This document shows positions 1 through 8,149 of a DNA stretch of 46,933 nt, one piece after another; positions within the stretch are counted from its first letter, which is position 1, and every line of letters starts with the position of its first letter. This DNA is from Candidatus Eiseniibacteriota bacterium. Its GTDB lineage: Bacteria > Eisenbacteria > RBG-16-71-46 > JAFGJU01. The stretch is from positions 1,179,181 to 1,226,113 of the forward strand of contig CP070702.1 of the NCBI GenBank assembly GCA_020349905.1. The letters run 5' to 3'. The position numbers were made by a program, and so were the translations under genes. Under the pieces are notes generated by a model. The model had not been told where the DNA came from. It saw only the letters and a list, made by a program, of their open reading frames with translations, and did not search any database.

Positions 1-71
1 ACGGGCCGCGCGGCGCGGCACGGAATCCCTAAGCTGCTAACATGCAGAGGGATAACGTACTCGAAAACTTC

Positions 72-117
72 TTGACAAGATTGCACCCTTGACATACTTT
101 GGTGCAGTTACTAGGCT
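72..117 (+). promoter_or_regulatory. Two overlapping sigma-70-like promoters
   Basis: Two perfect TTGACA hexamers lie 17 bp apart, at 72-77 and 89-94. Each is followed by a 17-bp spacer and a weak -10: TACTTT at 95-100 for the first and TAGGCT at 112-117 for the second. Both point at the epimerase gene starting at 208. The -10 boxes match only half of the consensus, so one or both may be weak. Confidence 0.45.
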
Positions 118-207
118 TGTGTGTCCCCAGCCATTTCTTGGTTAGCATTGCCAGCCTTTCAGCAGGCAGTGGCATCAACTGCTACGGAGAATGGAGGTAG
201 GCCGTCT

Positions 208-1236
208 ATGAGAGTCCTCGTGACCGGAGGCGCTGGTTTCATCGGGTCGCATCTTGTCGAGGCCTTGCTGGGTAGGGGCGATGAGGTATGGGTCATAGAC
301 GATCTTTCTACCGGCCGCAGGGAGAACATAGCCCACCTGGAAAGCAATCCGCAGTTCCACTGGTGCTGGGGAACCGTTCTGGATAAGAAGCTCGTCACCG
401 AGACCGTGGCAAAGTGTGACCTGGTGTTTCATCTGGCCGCAGCCGTAGGCGTTAGCTACGTCATAAAGCGACCCTTGAAGTCCCTCATAACCAACATCCG
501 AGGGGCGGAGGTTGTTCTGGAGGCGGCGAGTGCCGAGGGCAAGAAGGTCGTCCTCTTCTCCAGCTCCGAAGTCTACGGAAAGGGTAACTGTGTTCCTTTC
601 AAGGAGTCTGACGACCGGGTGCTGGGGCCGACGGCCGTCTCCCGCTGGAGTTACGCCACCGGAAAAGCGGTCGACGAATTCCTGGCCCTGGCTTACTGGC
701 TCGAAAAGAGTCTGCCCACCGTGGTCGTGAGGTGCTTCAACAGTTGCGGCCCCAGGCAGACAGGGGACTACGGCATGGTGGTGCCCCGATTCGTGACGCA
801 GGCGCTGCTGGGTGAACCGATATCGGTCTACGGAGACGGGCAGCAATCCAGGTGTTTCTCGTACGTGGGCGACGTGGTGCGCGGAGTCCTGCTTCTGGCA
901 GAACACCAGGGTGCTGTGGGGGAAGTCTTCAACATTGGTACTGACGAGGAAATCACGATAGAGCGGTTGGCCTTCAAGATAAAGGAGATCACCGGCAGCT
1001 CGTCTCCGGTCGTCCACGTTCCCTACGAGGAAGCATACGCGTCCGGTTTCGAAGACATGAAGAGACGTGTCCCGGACCTTTCCAAGATCGGAGCACTCGT
1101 AGGATACAGCCCCTCCATATCGCTGGACAAGCTTCTGGTGTTGACGGTCAACGACATTTGCCAGCGGCTTGACATTGCGCCTCCGCGCGGTCTGCCTGTC
1201 GTGGAGTCTTCCTCGGCCCTTGTCGGGTGCAGTTGA
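208..1236 (+). CDS. NAD-dependent sugar-nucleotide epimerase/dehydratase
   Basis: Extended short-chain dehydrogenase/reductase of 342 residues that remodels nucleotide-activated sugars in the cytoplasm, probably for cell-envelope polysaccharide. The N-terminus shows the Rossmann fingerprint GGAGFIGSHL right after the start, and the catalytic Tyr-x3-Lys appears as YATGK after a serine-rich strand. The C-terminal half has the usual substrate-binding part (RCFNSCGPRQ, then the YGDGQQSRCFSYVGD region). The ATG at 208 is chosen over an upstream in-frame GTG at 121 because the Rossmann motif begins there and GGAGGT at 193-198 sits 9 bases before it. Family members include GalE, UDP-glucuronate decarboxylase and dTDP-glucose dehydratase; which reaction applies cannot be decided here. 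The polyprenyl-phosphate transferase downstream supports an envelope-glycan role. Confidence 0.88.
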   Translation: MRVLVTGGAGFIGSHLVEALLGRGDEVWVIDDLSTGRRENIAHLESNPQFHWCWGTVLDKKLVTETVAKCDLVFHLAAAVGVSYVIKRPLKSLITNIRGAEVVLEAASAEGKKVVLFSSSEVYGKGNCVPFKESDDRVLGPTAVSRWSYATGKAVDEFLALAYWLEKSLPTVVVRCFNSCGPRQTGDYGMVVPRFVTQALLGEPISVYGDGQQSRCFSYVGDVVRGVLLLAEHQGAVGEVFNIGTDEEITIERLAFKIKEITGSSSPVVHVPYEEAYASGFEDMKRRVPDLSKIGALVGYSPSISLDKLLVLTVNDICQRLDIAPPRGLPVVESSSALVGCS

Positions 1237-1315
1237 AAAGGCCTGACAGTCGACCCGCACGCTTTTGCTCTCGTCTGGGTTCCCGTCGCCAGTCCATACA
1301 CCGGGCCAGTTTGTG

Positions 1316-2320
1316 ATGACCTACCTTCTTGCCTTTGCCGTCGCGCTTCTCTCCTCGCTGGTGTTCACTCCTCTTGTGAGGGCACTGGCCACGAAGTTCT
1401 CCCTCTTGGACATACCTGACGGACAGAGATTTCATAGCTCTCCCGTGCCTCTCCTCGGAGGAGTTGCGGTCGTGAGTGCAATTCTGGTGGGCGTACTCCT
1501 GTCGTTCCCGTTGCTGGGGGTGCAGCTAGGCGCCGGGCATCTGATTCTGGGATCGGGCATCGTACTATCGTTCGCCCTGGGGCTGTACGACGACAGGAAA
1601 GGGATGGGGGCCCTGCGCAAGATCTCCGGGCAGGCATTGTGTGCCGCCGCCCTTGTTGTCGGATGCTACGCAGGGGGATGGATTGAGGGGTGGTTTCTTT
1701 CTCCACTTCTCTTCGTCTGGGTCGTGGGTATGATGAATGCCATCAACTTCCTGGACAACATGGATGGTGTGGCGGGAGGCGTGATAGCGCTCACCTCGCT
1801 TACGTTTCTCTTTCTCCTTGTTGGCACCCAGCACTGGACCGGCATAGTCCTCGCCGGTGCGCTCTGCGGTGCCACCATCGGATTTCTGAGATTTAACTTT
1901 CCTCCTGCCTCCATATTCCTGGGTGACGCCGGGAGTCTGCCGCTGGGTTATCTTCTCAGCGCTGTCTCCATAATGGTGGCGGGCCAGGCGATGCCGCACT
2001 CTTTGCTCACCCCTCTTGTTGTCCTTGCGTACCCGGTCTTCGACACCACCTTTGTCACGATAGTGAGAGTGAAGGAGCGGAGGAAGTTCTATCAGGGAGG
2101 CAAAGATCACTCTTCGCACCGCTTGGCCGCCCTGTCGGGCTCTACGCGTAAGACAGCGCTGGTCATATACCTCGTTTGTGTCGTGTTGGGCCTGCTCGCC
2201 TTCCTGGTCGAGCACGTCGAAAGTCTGCTGTTTTCCGCCTCGGTCGTGGCCGCGCTTTTAGTCTTGTTCTCTTTCCTGGGCCTGCGTCTCGTGAAGGTGA
2301 AGACGGGCGCGCCCGCATAG
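1316..2320 (+). CDS. wecA: Polyprenyl-phosphate GlcNAc/sugar-1-phosphate transferase (WecA/TagO family)
   Basis: Integral membrane enzyme of 334 residues that transfers a sugar-1-phosphate from a UDP-sugar to undecaprenyl phosphate, the first membrane step of O-antigen, teichoic-acid-like or other surface glycan assembly. Family marks are in order: the DIPDGQRFH...P segment after the first helix, the Asp pair in LGLYDDRKG, the NFLDNMDG catalytic segment, FLGDAGS, and the cytoplasmic His motif KDHSSHRL. About ten hydrophobic helices are visible. The ATG at 1316 starts directly at the first transmembrane helix; a TTG at 1265 would add 17 hydrophilic residues. No clear Shine-Dalgarno sequence precedes 1316. 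MraY is excluded because no peptidoglycan cluster is nearby and the His motif is WecA-like. The exact sugar is unknown. Confidence 0.85.
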   Translation: MTYLLAFAVALLSSLVFTPLVRALATKFSLLDIPDGQRFHSSPVPLLGGVAVVSAILVGVLLSFPLLGVQLGAGHLILGSGIVLSFALGLYDDRKGMGALRKISGQALCAAALVVGCYAGGWIEGWFLSPLLFVWVVGMMNAINFLDNMDGVAGGVIALTSLTFLFLLVGTQHWTGIVLAGALCGATIGFLRFNFPPASIFLGDAGSLPLGYLLSAVSIMVAGQAMPHSLLTPLVVLAYPVFDTTFVTIVRVKERRKFYQGGKDHSSHRLAALSGSTRKTALVIYLVCVVLGLLAFLVEHVESLLFSASVVAALLVLFSFLGLRLVKVKTGAPA

Positions 2321-2365
2321 CCCGGCGAACCGAGGCTCTCCCGCACAGTCACGCCCCAAATTGCG

Positions 2366-2394
2366 TTGACGAGGTCGTAGCGTTGTGGTAGTTT
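2366..2394 (+). promoter_or_regulatory. Predicted promoter for the HemC-like gene and serS
   Basis: TTGACG at 2366-2371, 17-bp spacer, TAGTTT at 2389-2394, about 50 bases before the start codon at 2444. The -35 is near consensus and the -10 is weak. Confidence 0.4.
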
Positions 2395-2443
2395 CAGACC
2401 ACCGGCGAGTGCGTCTCCTCATTTCGTCAAAGGAGCCAGGGGA

Positions 2444-3367
2444 ATGGCAGCTGCGCGCTCCATAAGAATCGGGGTCGGCCCGGGTAAGCTGGAGCACCTG
2501 CACGGGGAAGAGGTGCGGGGGGCTCTCGAGCGCGTGGCGCCCGACGCGAACGTGAAGCTGGTCCCTGTTGCTATCAAGAAGGAGTACCGTCTTGGCCATA
2601 GGGACGTGGCAGAGGTCGGCGCGCCCAACCAACTTGAAAAGGCACTTCTCGGTCGCAAGATAGACGTTGCGGTCTCAAGCATGAGAGACGTGTCCCTGGA
2701 GATTCCGAAGCAGCTCACGATCGCGGCGGTCATGACGCGTCTCACTCCCTTTGACGCCCTCCTGTGCAGGAGCAACCTGATACTGGACGAGCTCCCGCTC
2801 GCGTCCCGGGTGGCGACGGGGAGCTTGAGGGTGAAGGCTCAACTTCTTCACTACAGACCCGATCTCGACGTCGTATGGACGGGTGTGGGTATCGAGGCAC
2901 AGATGAAAAGGATGGCGTCCGGCGTTTTCGAGGCGGTGGTCATCTCGGCCGCGGACGCCGAGATCCTTGGATGGCAGGACCGGGTGACCGAGGTCTTCAC
3001 GACCTCCCTCTGTCTCCCTGCCGCGGGTCAAGGTTCCCTTTGTCTGGAAGTGAGGGGAGGGGAGAAGGACCTGCTCGCTCTGGTCAAGAAGCTGGACGAT
3101 CCGGTCTCGAGAGCCGAGATCAGCGCGGAGTTCTCGTTCATGGAGGCGGTGGGTGGGGCCAGATGGCTCCCGGCAGGAGCCCTGGGGCGCACGAACGGAA
3201 AGGAGCTTGTCGTGGAGGGCTTCGTGGCGAGTCTGGACGGCAAGTGCCTGTTCAAGGACGTTGAGAGCGGGAGGTTGGGCGAGGAGAAGGAAATCGGCAG
3301 CAGGCTTGCAGAGAGAATCCTCGACGAAGGTGGCAGGTCTGTCCTGTCTGATCTGGCGATTCTCTGA
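2444..3367 (+). CDS. HemC-like (hydroxymethylbilane synthase family) protein lacking the cofactor cysteine
   Basis: A 307-residue protein whose whole length follows the porphobilinogen deaminase fold: GRKIDVAVSSMRDV (the HSMKD region, Asp82 kept), GSLRVKAQLLHYRPDL (the SSLRR region), LPAAGQGSL (the LPAVGQGA signature) and a C-terminal third domain. Key residues have changed. The cysteine that carries the dipyrromethane cofactor (GGCQVP in true HemC) is Ala239 in GGARWLPAG. The N-terminal substrate arginine region reads GVGPGK, one arginine of SSLRR is Val, and the arginines of RGNVxTR are lost (TGVGIEA). It is therefore unlikely to make hydroxymethylbilane by the known mechanism. No other haem gene is nearby. 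AGGAG at 2431-2435 supports the ATG. serS starts 22 bases downstream. Function unknown. Confidence 0.75.
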   Translation: MAAARSIRIGVGPGKLEHLHGEEVRGALERVAPDANVKLVPVAIKKEYRLGHRDVAEVGAPNQLEKALLGRKIDVAVSSMRDVSLEIPKQLTIAAVMTRLTPFDALLCRSNLILDELPLASRVATGSLRVKAQLLHYRPDLDVVWTGVGIEAQMKRMASGVFEAVVISAADAEILGWQDRVTEVFTTSLCLPAAGQGSLCLEVRGGEKDLLALVKKLDDPVSRAEISAEFSFMEAVGGARWLPAGALGRTNGKELVVEGFVASLDGKCLFKDVESGRLGEEKEIGSRLAERILDEGGRSVLSDLAIL

Positions 3368-3389
3368 GGACGTGGAGGGTTGTTGCCGA

Positions 3390-4661
3390 GTGCTGGACAG
3401 GAAGCTCATACGTGCGAACCCGGACGAGGTTCGGCGCGGCATAAAGGACAGGGGTGAAAAGGTCGACCTCGACCACTTCCTCGCGATAGATGCGCGACGC
3501 CGCCAGCTTCTTTCCGAAACCGATGCGCTGAAGCACAAAAAGAATCTTCTTTCCGAAGAAATCGGGGGACTTAAGAGAGCTGGGAAGGGCGCCGCTGCCC
3601 AGCTGGAAGAAGTGAAGCAGCTCTCTGCCGCTATGGGGGGCCTGGAGGAGGAACTGAGGAAAGCGGAGGCGGAACTCGACGATATCCAGGCCAGAATACC
3701 GAACATACCTCATCCCTCTGTTCCCGTGGGTCACGACCCTTCGGCAAACGTAGAAGTCAGGCGGGGTGGCGCGCTTCCCGAACTCGATTTCAAGCCCCTC
3801 CCCCACTGGCAGGTGGGGGAAGCGCTTGGGCTTTTCGACCTTGCGCGTGCGCCCAAGATAAGCGGTTCGGGCTTTCCCCTCCTCACCGGGCTGGGGGCGA
3901 AGCTGGAGAGGGCCCTCATACGATTCATGCTCGACGTGCACACCGGCTCACACGGTTTCTCCGAAGTCTGGGTCCCCATGCTGGTCAAGCGGGAGTGCCT
4001 CTTCGGAACGGGACAACTTCCGAAGCTGGAAGAGGACATGTATCTCTGCGAGAGAGACGACGTCTTCCTCAATCCTACCGCGGAGGTTCCCATAACGAAC
4101 ATCTACAGAGACGAAATCCTGGAGCAGGAAGCGCTTCCCATTAAACTGGTGGGGTATTGCCCCAGCTTCCGCAGGGAGTCGGGCTCGTACGGAAAAGAAA
4201 CCAGGGGGATAGCGAGGGTCCACCAGTTCGACAAGGTGGAGTTGGTGAAGTTTGTCACGCCCGAAAGCTCGTACGAGGAGCTGGAGACCCTTCTGACCTG
4301 CGCGGAGAAGATACTTCAGCTTCTGGGCCTGCCCTACAGGGTCGTGCTGCTTTGTACGGGTGACCTGAGCTTCGCGGCCTCCATGTGCTATGACCTGGAG
4401 GTGTGGGCGCCCGCCGAGGAGAGATGGCTGGAAGTCTCCTCGTGCAGTAACTTCGAGAGCTTCCAGGCGCGCAGGATGGGCATACGGTACCGGGTGGAAC
4501 AGACCAGGAAGCTCGAATACGTGCACACTCTCAACGGCTCCGGCGTCGCGCTGCCGCGTACCTTGATAGGCATACTCGAGAACTTCCAGACTCCCGCGGG
4601 CACAATTCGAATTCCTGATGTGGTCGTGCCCTACATGGACGGCCTGAGAGAAATCTCCTGA
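3390..4661 (+). CDS. serS: Seryl-tRNA synthetase
   Basis: Cytoplasmic class II aminoacyl-tRNA synthetase of 423 residues, the normal family length; it charges tRNA-Ser (and tRNA-Sec where present). It begins MLDRKLIRANPDEVR, the typical start. Next comes the long-armed coiled coil that contacts tRNA (about residues 30-105), then the class II core with motif 2 around SFRRESGSYGKETRG and motif 3 near NGSGVALPRTLIGILEN. The GTG at 3390 is chosen because it gives the canonical N-terminus and GGAGGG at 3374-3379 lies 10 bases upstream. An upstream start would overlap the HemC-like gene. Serylation of tRNA-Sec by this enzyme is the first step of selenocysteine synthesis, relevant to the TGA-containing gene at 17.9 kb. 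Confidence 0.97.
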   Translation: MLDRKLIRANPDEVRRGIKDRGEKVDLDHFLAIDARRRQLLSETDALKHKKNLLSEEIGGLKRAGKGAAAQLEEVKQLSAAMGGLEEELRKAEAELDDIQARIPNIPHPSVPVGHDPSANVEVRRGGALPELDFKPLPHWQVGEALGLFDLARAPKISGSGFPLLTGLGAKLERALIRFMLDVHTGSHGFSEVWVPMLVKRECLFGTGQLPKLEEDMYLCERDDVFLNPTAEVPITNIYRDEILEQEALPIKLVGYCPSFRRESGSYGKETRGIARVHQFDKVELVKFVTPESSYEELETLLTCAEKILQLLGLPYRVVLLCTGDLSFAASMCYDLEVWAPAEERWLEVSSCSNFESFQARRMGIRYRVEQTRKLEYVHTLNGSGVALPRTLIGILENFQTPAGTIRIPDVVVPYMDGLREIS

Positions 4662-4704
4662 CGGCCGCTCAACTCCCCCGCAACCGGCATCGGGCGGTGA
4701 TACC

Positions 4705-5985
4705 TTGAGAAACCTGTCAGTTCAACGACCCGGCGGCACACAACTGCTGAGAGGGTATCTCTTTCTCGGAAGCAGTCTTCTCGTTGCCTTGGTCTTCATC
4801 TACACCAACCGGGTCGTCCACAAACTAGAAGAACAGGCAGGTGCCCTCTCGGCGGTATTCGCACGTTTCTGCGCCGTAGCGGCCATCCCCGCTTCGGAAG
4901 ACGAGGAACTCAGGGACATCTACAGCGAAGTGATAAAGAACATCCGTTTTCCCGTGGTAGTGACCGACGTGGACGGGAGACCGTACGCGTGGGCCGGGAT
5001 AGGAATAGACATAGACGCCGTCTCGGAGGAGCAGGCCGCCCTGATGGATCCCGCTAATCCTTCCCCGGGCCCGCTCAGCGAGATAGCCAGGATCGTGAAG
5101 GAACTGGACAAAGCCAATCCGCCTATACCCATGATTGCCCCAGGAGGCACTCACGAGCTGGGCAAGGTCCACTACGGAGAGAGCGGGATTGTCAAAGAGA
5201 TGCGCTGGGTCCCGCTGGTGGAACTGGCGGCCGTCTTTCTGTTCATGGGGTTCGGCTACCTGGGCTTCAAGAGCCTGAAGGTGAGTGAGCAGCGGTTCAT
5301 CTGGGTGGGTATGGCAAAGGAAACGGCGCATCAGCTGGGGACTCCCATTTCCTCCCTGCTGGGTTGGCTGGAGGTAATAAGGGACAGGTCGGAGAGCGCG
5401 GCAGACGAGAAAGGACCCGTGGAGATAGAACGGCCTCTCTTCGAGCAGCTGGTTCACGAGATGGAAAGCGACGTGGAGAGACTTCAGAAGGTCGCCAACC
5501 GGTTCGGCAACATCGGTTCTATCCCCAATCTCCAGCTGCAGGATGTCGTTCCTCTCGTGAGAGGCACCGTGCATTACTTCCGTAGGAGACTCCCGAAAGT
5601 CGCCCACGAGCTTCAGGTGGTTGAGGAGTACGAGGCTGTGCCTCTTCTGAATCTCAACAGGGAGCTGATGGAATGGGCCCTGGAGAACATACTCAAGAAC
5701 TCGCTGGACGCGTTGGACAAGTCTGGCGGCAGGATAGAAGTATCAGTCAAACGGAATCCGGAACAGGAGACCGTGGAGCTGACCTTCAGCGACGACGGTA
5801 GAGGCATGAGCCCCTCCGACCAGAGCAAGGCGTTTCAGCCGGGGTTCAGTACGAAAGAGAGGGGATGGGGGCTGGGACTCACGCTGGCGAGGAGGATAGT
5901 CCAGGAATACCACGGCGGCAAGATCTGGATAAAGTCCAGCGAACCCGGCAAGGGAACGGTCGTTGTAATCTCCTTTCCGGTTTGA
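4705..5985 (+). CDS. Membrane sensor histidine kinase
   Basis: A 426-residue sensor kinase, probably the partner of the PglZ-domain response regulator that starts 40 bases downstream. A transmembrane helix at about 15-34, an extracytoplasmic domain to about 170 and a second helix at about 172-190 are followed by the dimerisation and phosphoacceptor segment AKETAHQLGTPISS (His209). The C-terminal HATPase domain shows the N box (ENILKNSLDAL), the G1 box (DDGRGM) and the G2 box (GWGLGLTLARRIV). The KETAHQLGTP form of the H box is common in FCB-group kinases. The start is a TTG at 4705, preceded by a weak GGGCGGTGA. The extracytoplasmic segment has an Asp/Glu-rich start but no domain I can name. 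Confidence 0.92.
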   Translation: MRNLSVQRPGGTQLLRGYLFLGSSLLVALVFIYTNRVVHKLEEQAGALSAVFARFCAVAAIPASEDEELRDIYSEVIKNIRFPVVVTDVDGRPYAWAGIGIDIDAVSEEQAALMDPANPSPGPLSEIARIVKELDKANPPIPMIAPGGTHELGKVHYGESGIVKEMRWVPLVELAAVFLFMGFGYLGFKSLKVSEQRFIWVGMAKETAHQLGTPISSLLGWLEVIRDRSESAADEKGPVEIERPLFEQLVHEMESDVERLQKVANRFGNIGSIPNLQLQDVVPLVRGTVHYFRRRLPKVAHELQVVEEYEAVPLLNLNRELMEWALENILKNSLDALDKSGGRIEVSVKRNPEQETVELTFSDDGRGMSPSDQSKAFQPGFSTKERGWGLGLTLARRIVQEYHGGKIWIKSSEPGKGTVVVISFPV

Positions 5986-6025
5986 CCGGAGTTCTTCCTG
6001 GCGAAAGAGAACTGGAGCTGAGAGC

Positions 6026-7585
6026 ATGGCAACAGAGAAGAAAAGAATCCTTTGGGTAGATGACGAGATAGACCTTCTCAGGCCTCACATCCTCTTTCTG
6101 GAGGGAAAGGGTTACTCCGTAACGCCTGTGGCCAACGGAGAAGACGCCATTTCCATGGTCTCGCGCGAGAAGTTCGACATCGTGCTCCTGGATGAGATGA
6201 TGCCCGGCCTGGGCGGGCTCGAGACTCTCAGGGCCATCAAGGACATAGATGCGGGCGTGCCGGTCGTGATGATAACGAAGAGCGAAGCCGAAGAGCTCAT
6301 GGACGAGGCGATAGGGCAGAGGATAGCCCACTACCTGATAAAACCCGTGAATCCCACGCAGATTCTAACGGCCTGCAAGCAGGTCCTAGAGTCGCGCAGG
6401 CTCGTGGAGAGCCAGCTAACGAAGGAGTACGTTGAGGAATTCAGGCGCATCCAGTTGCTCAGGAACATGGGCCTTGACTGGAAGGAGTGGGTCAACCTCC
6501 ACGTTTCTCTCTCCTCATGGGACGTGAGGTTGGACGACGCCGCGGACACTGCGCTGAAAGACTCGCACGCGGACCAGAGGAGGGAGGCCAATGCGGAGTT
6601 CGGGCGTTTCGTCGAAGCCAACTATCCACGATGGCTTGAAGGGCGCGATTGTCCTCCGCTTTCTCCGATCCTCTTTGAGAAGTTCGTGGTGCCGCACCTC
6701 AAGAAGGACAAGAGGGTCTACCTGATAGTGATAGACTGCATGCGACTCGACCAGTGGCTGAAGATGGAGTCGGCACTGGAGCCGTATTTCGACATTTCCA
6801 GGGATTACTACTACTCCATTCTCCCGACGGCCACTCCCTATGCCAGGAACGCAATCTTCAGCGGCCTGTTTCCGGCGGAGATCGCGGAGCAGTATCCGTC
6901 CTATTGGAGAGAGACCGCTGCGGAAGACCTAAGCAGGAACAAATTTGAAAAAGACCTCATGGAGGCCCAGCTAAGGCGTCTGGGGGTGAGCCTCAATCCC
7001 GCACCTCGCTACGTGAAGGTATACAATTCAGACGAGGCCAACGCCGTAAGAAGGCAGATCACCACTTACCTTTCCATCCCGTTTGTGGCCTTCGTGTTCA
7101 ACTTCGTGGACATACTGGCGCACGGCCGGTCCGAATCCGAGATCCTGCAGGAGCTGGCTCCGGACGAGTCGGCGTTCAGGTCCCTCATGAGGTCCTGGTT
7201 CGGCCACTCCGTGCTTTTTGACATCATGAAGGCCATGTCTCAACAGGACGCGGTGGTTGTGCTCTCCACGGATCACGGCTCGGTTCTCGGCAAGAGGGCG
7301 GCCCTGGTGTATGGGGACCGGCAGACTTCTTCGAATCTCAGATATAAGTTCGGGAAGAACCTGGTGTGCGATGAGACGGAAGCCCTCAGGGTGAGGGAGC
7401 CTCTCAAATACGGGCTTCCGGCGGACATTCTCAACAAGAACTATCTGTTTGCGAAGGAGGACTACTACTTCGTGTATCCCACGAAGTTTCACGAGTACGA
7501 GAGGCAGTACAGAGGGAGCTTCCAGCACGGCGGGATATCCCTGGAGGAGATGATACTGCCGTGCGTAACGCTTTTCCCCAGATAG
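6026..7585 (+). CDS. PorX-like response regulator fused to a PglZ domain
   Basis: A 519-residue cytoplasmic protein. Residues 1-120 are a receiver domain: acidic pair D12-D13, phosphoacceptor Asp56 in VLLDEMMPG, conserved Lys in YLIKPVNP. A helical linker follows to about 200. The C-terminus is a PglZ domain of the alkaline-phosphatase superfamily: VIDCMRLDQW (metal ligand region), PTATPYARNAIFSG with candidate nucleophile Thr268/Thr270, VVLSTDHGS, and the final QHGGISLEEM. This is the PorX architecture; PorX controls type IX secretion in Bacteroidetes and its PglZ domain has been described as a phosphodiesterase acting on oligonucleotides. There is no DNA-binding domain, so the output is enzymatic or through protein contacts. 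The kinase just upstream is the likely phosphate donor. No type IX secretion gene is seen here. Confidence 0.92.
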   Translation: MATEKKRILWVDDEIDLLRPHILFLEGKGYSVTPVANGEDAISMVSREKFDIVLLDEMMPGLGGLETLRAIKDIDAGVPVVMITKSEAEELMDEAIGQRIAHYLIKPVNPTQILTACKQVLESRRLVESQLTKEYVEEFRRIQLLRNMGLDWKEWVNLHVSLSSWDVRLDDAADTALKDSHADQRREANAEFGRFVEANYPRWLEGRDCPPLSPILFEKFVVPHLKKDKRVYLIVIDCMRLDQWLKMESALEPYFDISRDYYYSILPTATPYARNAIFSGLFPAEIAEQYPSYWRETAAEDLSRNKFEKDLMEAQLRRLGVSLNPAPRYVKVYNSDEANAVRRQITTYLSIPFVAFVFNFVDILAHGRSESEILQELAPDESAFRSLMRSWFGHSVLFDIMKAMSQQDAVVVLSTDHGSVLGKRAALVYGDRQTSSNLRYKFGKNLVCDETEALRVREPLKYGLPADILNKNYLFAKEDYYFVYPTKFHEYERQYRGSFQHGGISLEEMILPCVTLFPR

Positions 7586-7681
7586 GAAGCCCCGGGACTT
7601 GGGCCGGAGGGGTGTCGCTCAAAGCAACCCTTCGGGAAACCGCCTCGCCGTGGGGCTCGTTTCAGTTTTCAGGAGGTTCTG

Positions 7682-8149
7682 TTGGAAGGTGTCTTTGAGA
7701 GCGAGAGCGAGGAGCAGACTTTGGCCTTCGGAAGGAGGTTGGGCAGCCTGCTCGTGAGGGGAGACGTCGTCGGCATCAGGGGAGAACTGGGGGCGGGAAA
7801 GAGCGTGGTGGTGCGGGGAATCTGTGAAGGGTTGGGCATAAGGCAAAGGACGAGGAGCCCGTCGTTCACTTTCGTGAATCGTTACGGGGGTCCGGTCGAC
7901 GTTTACCATGTTGACCTCTACAGGGTGGCGGAAACCGCCGACCTTGCAACCCTGGGTTGGGAGGACGCAGTGTACAGCGACGCCGTGACGTTGATAGAAT
8001 GGGCGGAAAAGCTGGGTGCTCTCATGCCGCAGGCCTCCATCCGGATAGACATAGATGTGACGGGGGAGGAGAGTCGACGCATTCGACTCTCCTCCCCCGG
8101 GAAGAATCACGAAGACATCGTAAGAAAGGTGCTGTGCGACCGTGGCTGA
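7682..8149 (+). CDS. tsaE: tRNA t6A-modification ATPase TsaE
   Basis: P-loop ATPase of 155 residues that works with TsaB and TsaD in the N6-threonylcarbamoyl modification of adenosine 37 in ANN-decoding tRNAs. Visible motifs are Walker A GELGAGKS (Ser in place of the usual Thr), SPSFTFVNRY, VYHVDLYR and LIEWAEKLG. The start is a TTG at 7682, with AGGAGG at 7671-7676. The gene overlaps tsaB by 8 bases. Its 3' part carries a perfect 17-bp inverted repeat (8061-8099), described separately, yet the reading frame passes through it undisturbed as TGEESRRIRLSSPG. tsaD is not in this window. Confidence 0.95.
   Translation: MEGVFESESEEQTLAFGRRLGSLLVRGDVVGIRGELGAGKSVVVRGICEGLGIRQRTRSPSFTFVNRYGGPVDVYHVDLYRVAETADLATLGWEDAVYSDAVTLIEWAEKLGALMPQASIRIDIDVTGEESRRIRLSSPGKNHEDIVRKVLCDRG
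8061..8099 (+). repeat. Perfect 17-bp inverted repeat inside tsaE
   Basis: Bases 8061-8077 are the exact reverse complement of 8083-8099, leaving a 5-base loop (8078-8082). The stem is very GC-rich and would form an extremely stable hairpin in tsaE mRNA about 45-85 bases before the tsaB start codon. There is no T-run after it, so it is not a standard intrinsic terminator. It may act as an RNA-processing or stabilising element or as a translation-coupling device; the role is inferred only. Confidence 0.9.

Noticed and set aside
2444..3367. Annotation as a functional hemC
   Set aside because: The cofactor cysteine and several arginines needed for the known reaction are absent, so only a family-level name is justified.
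3153..3389. Upstream extension of serS
   Set aside because: It overlaps the HemC-like gene in another frame and would add non-homologous residues before the canonical MLDRKLIR start.
8061..8099. Rho-independent terminator inside tsaE
   Set aside because: The stem is followed by GGAAGAATC with no T-run, and tsaB translation starts 43 bases later.
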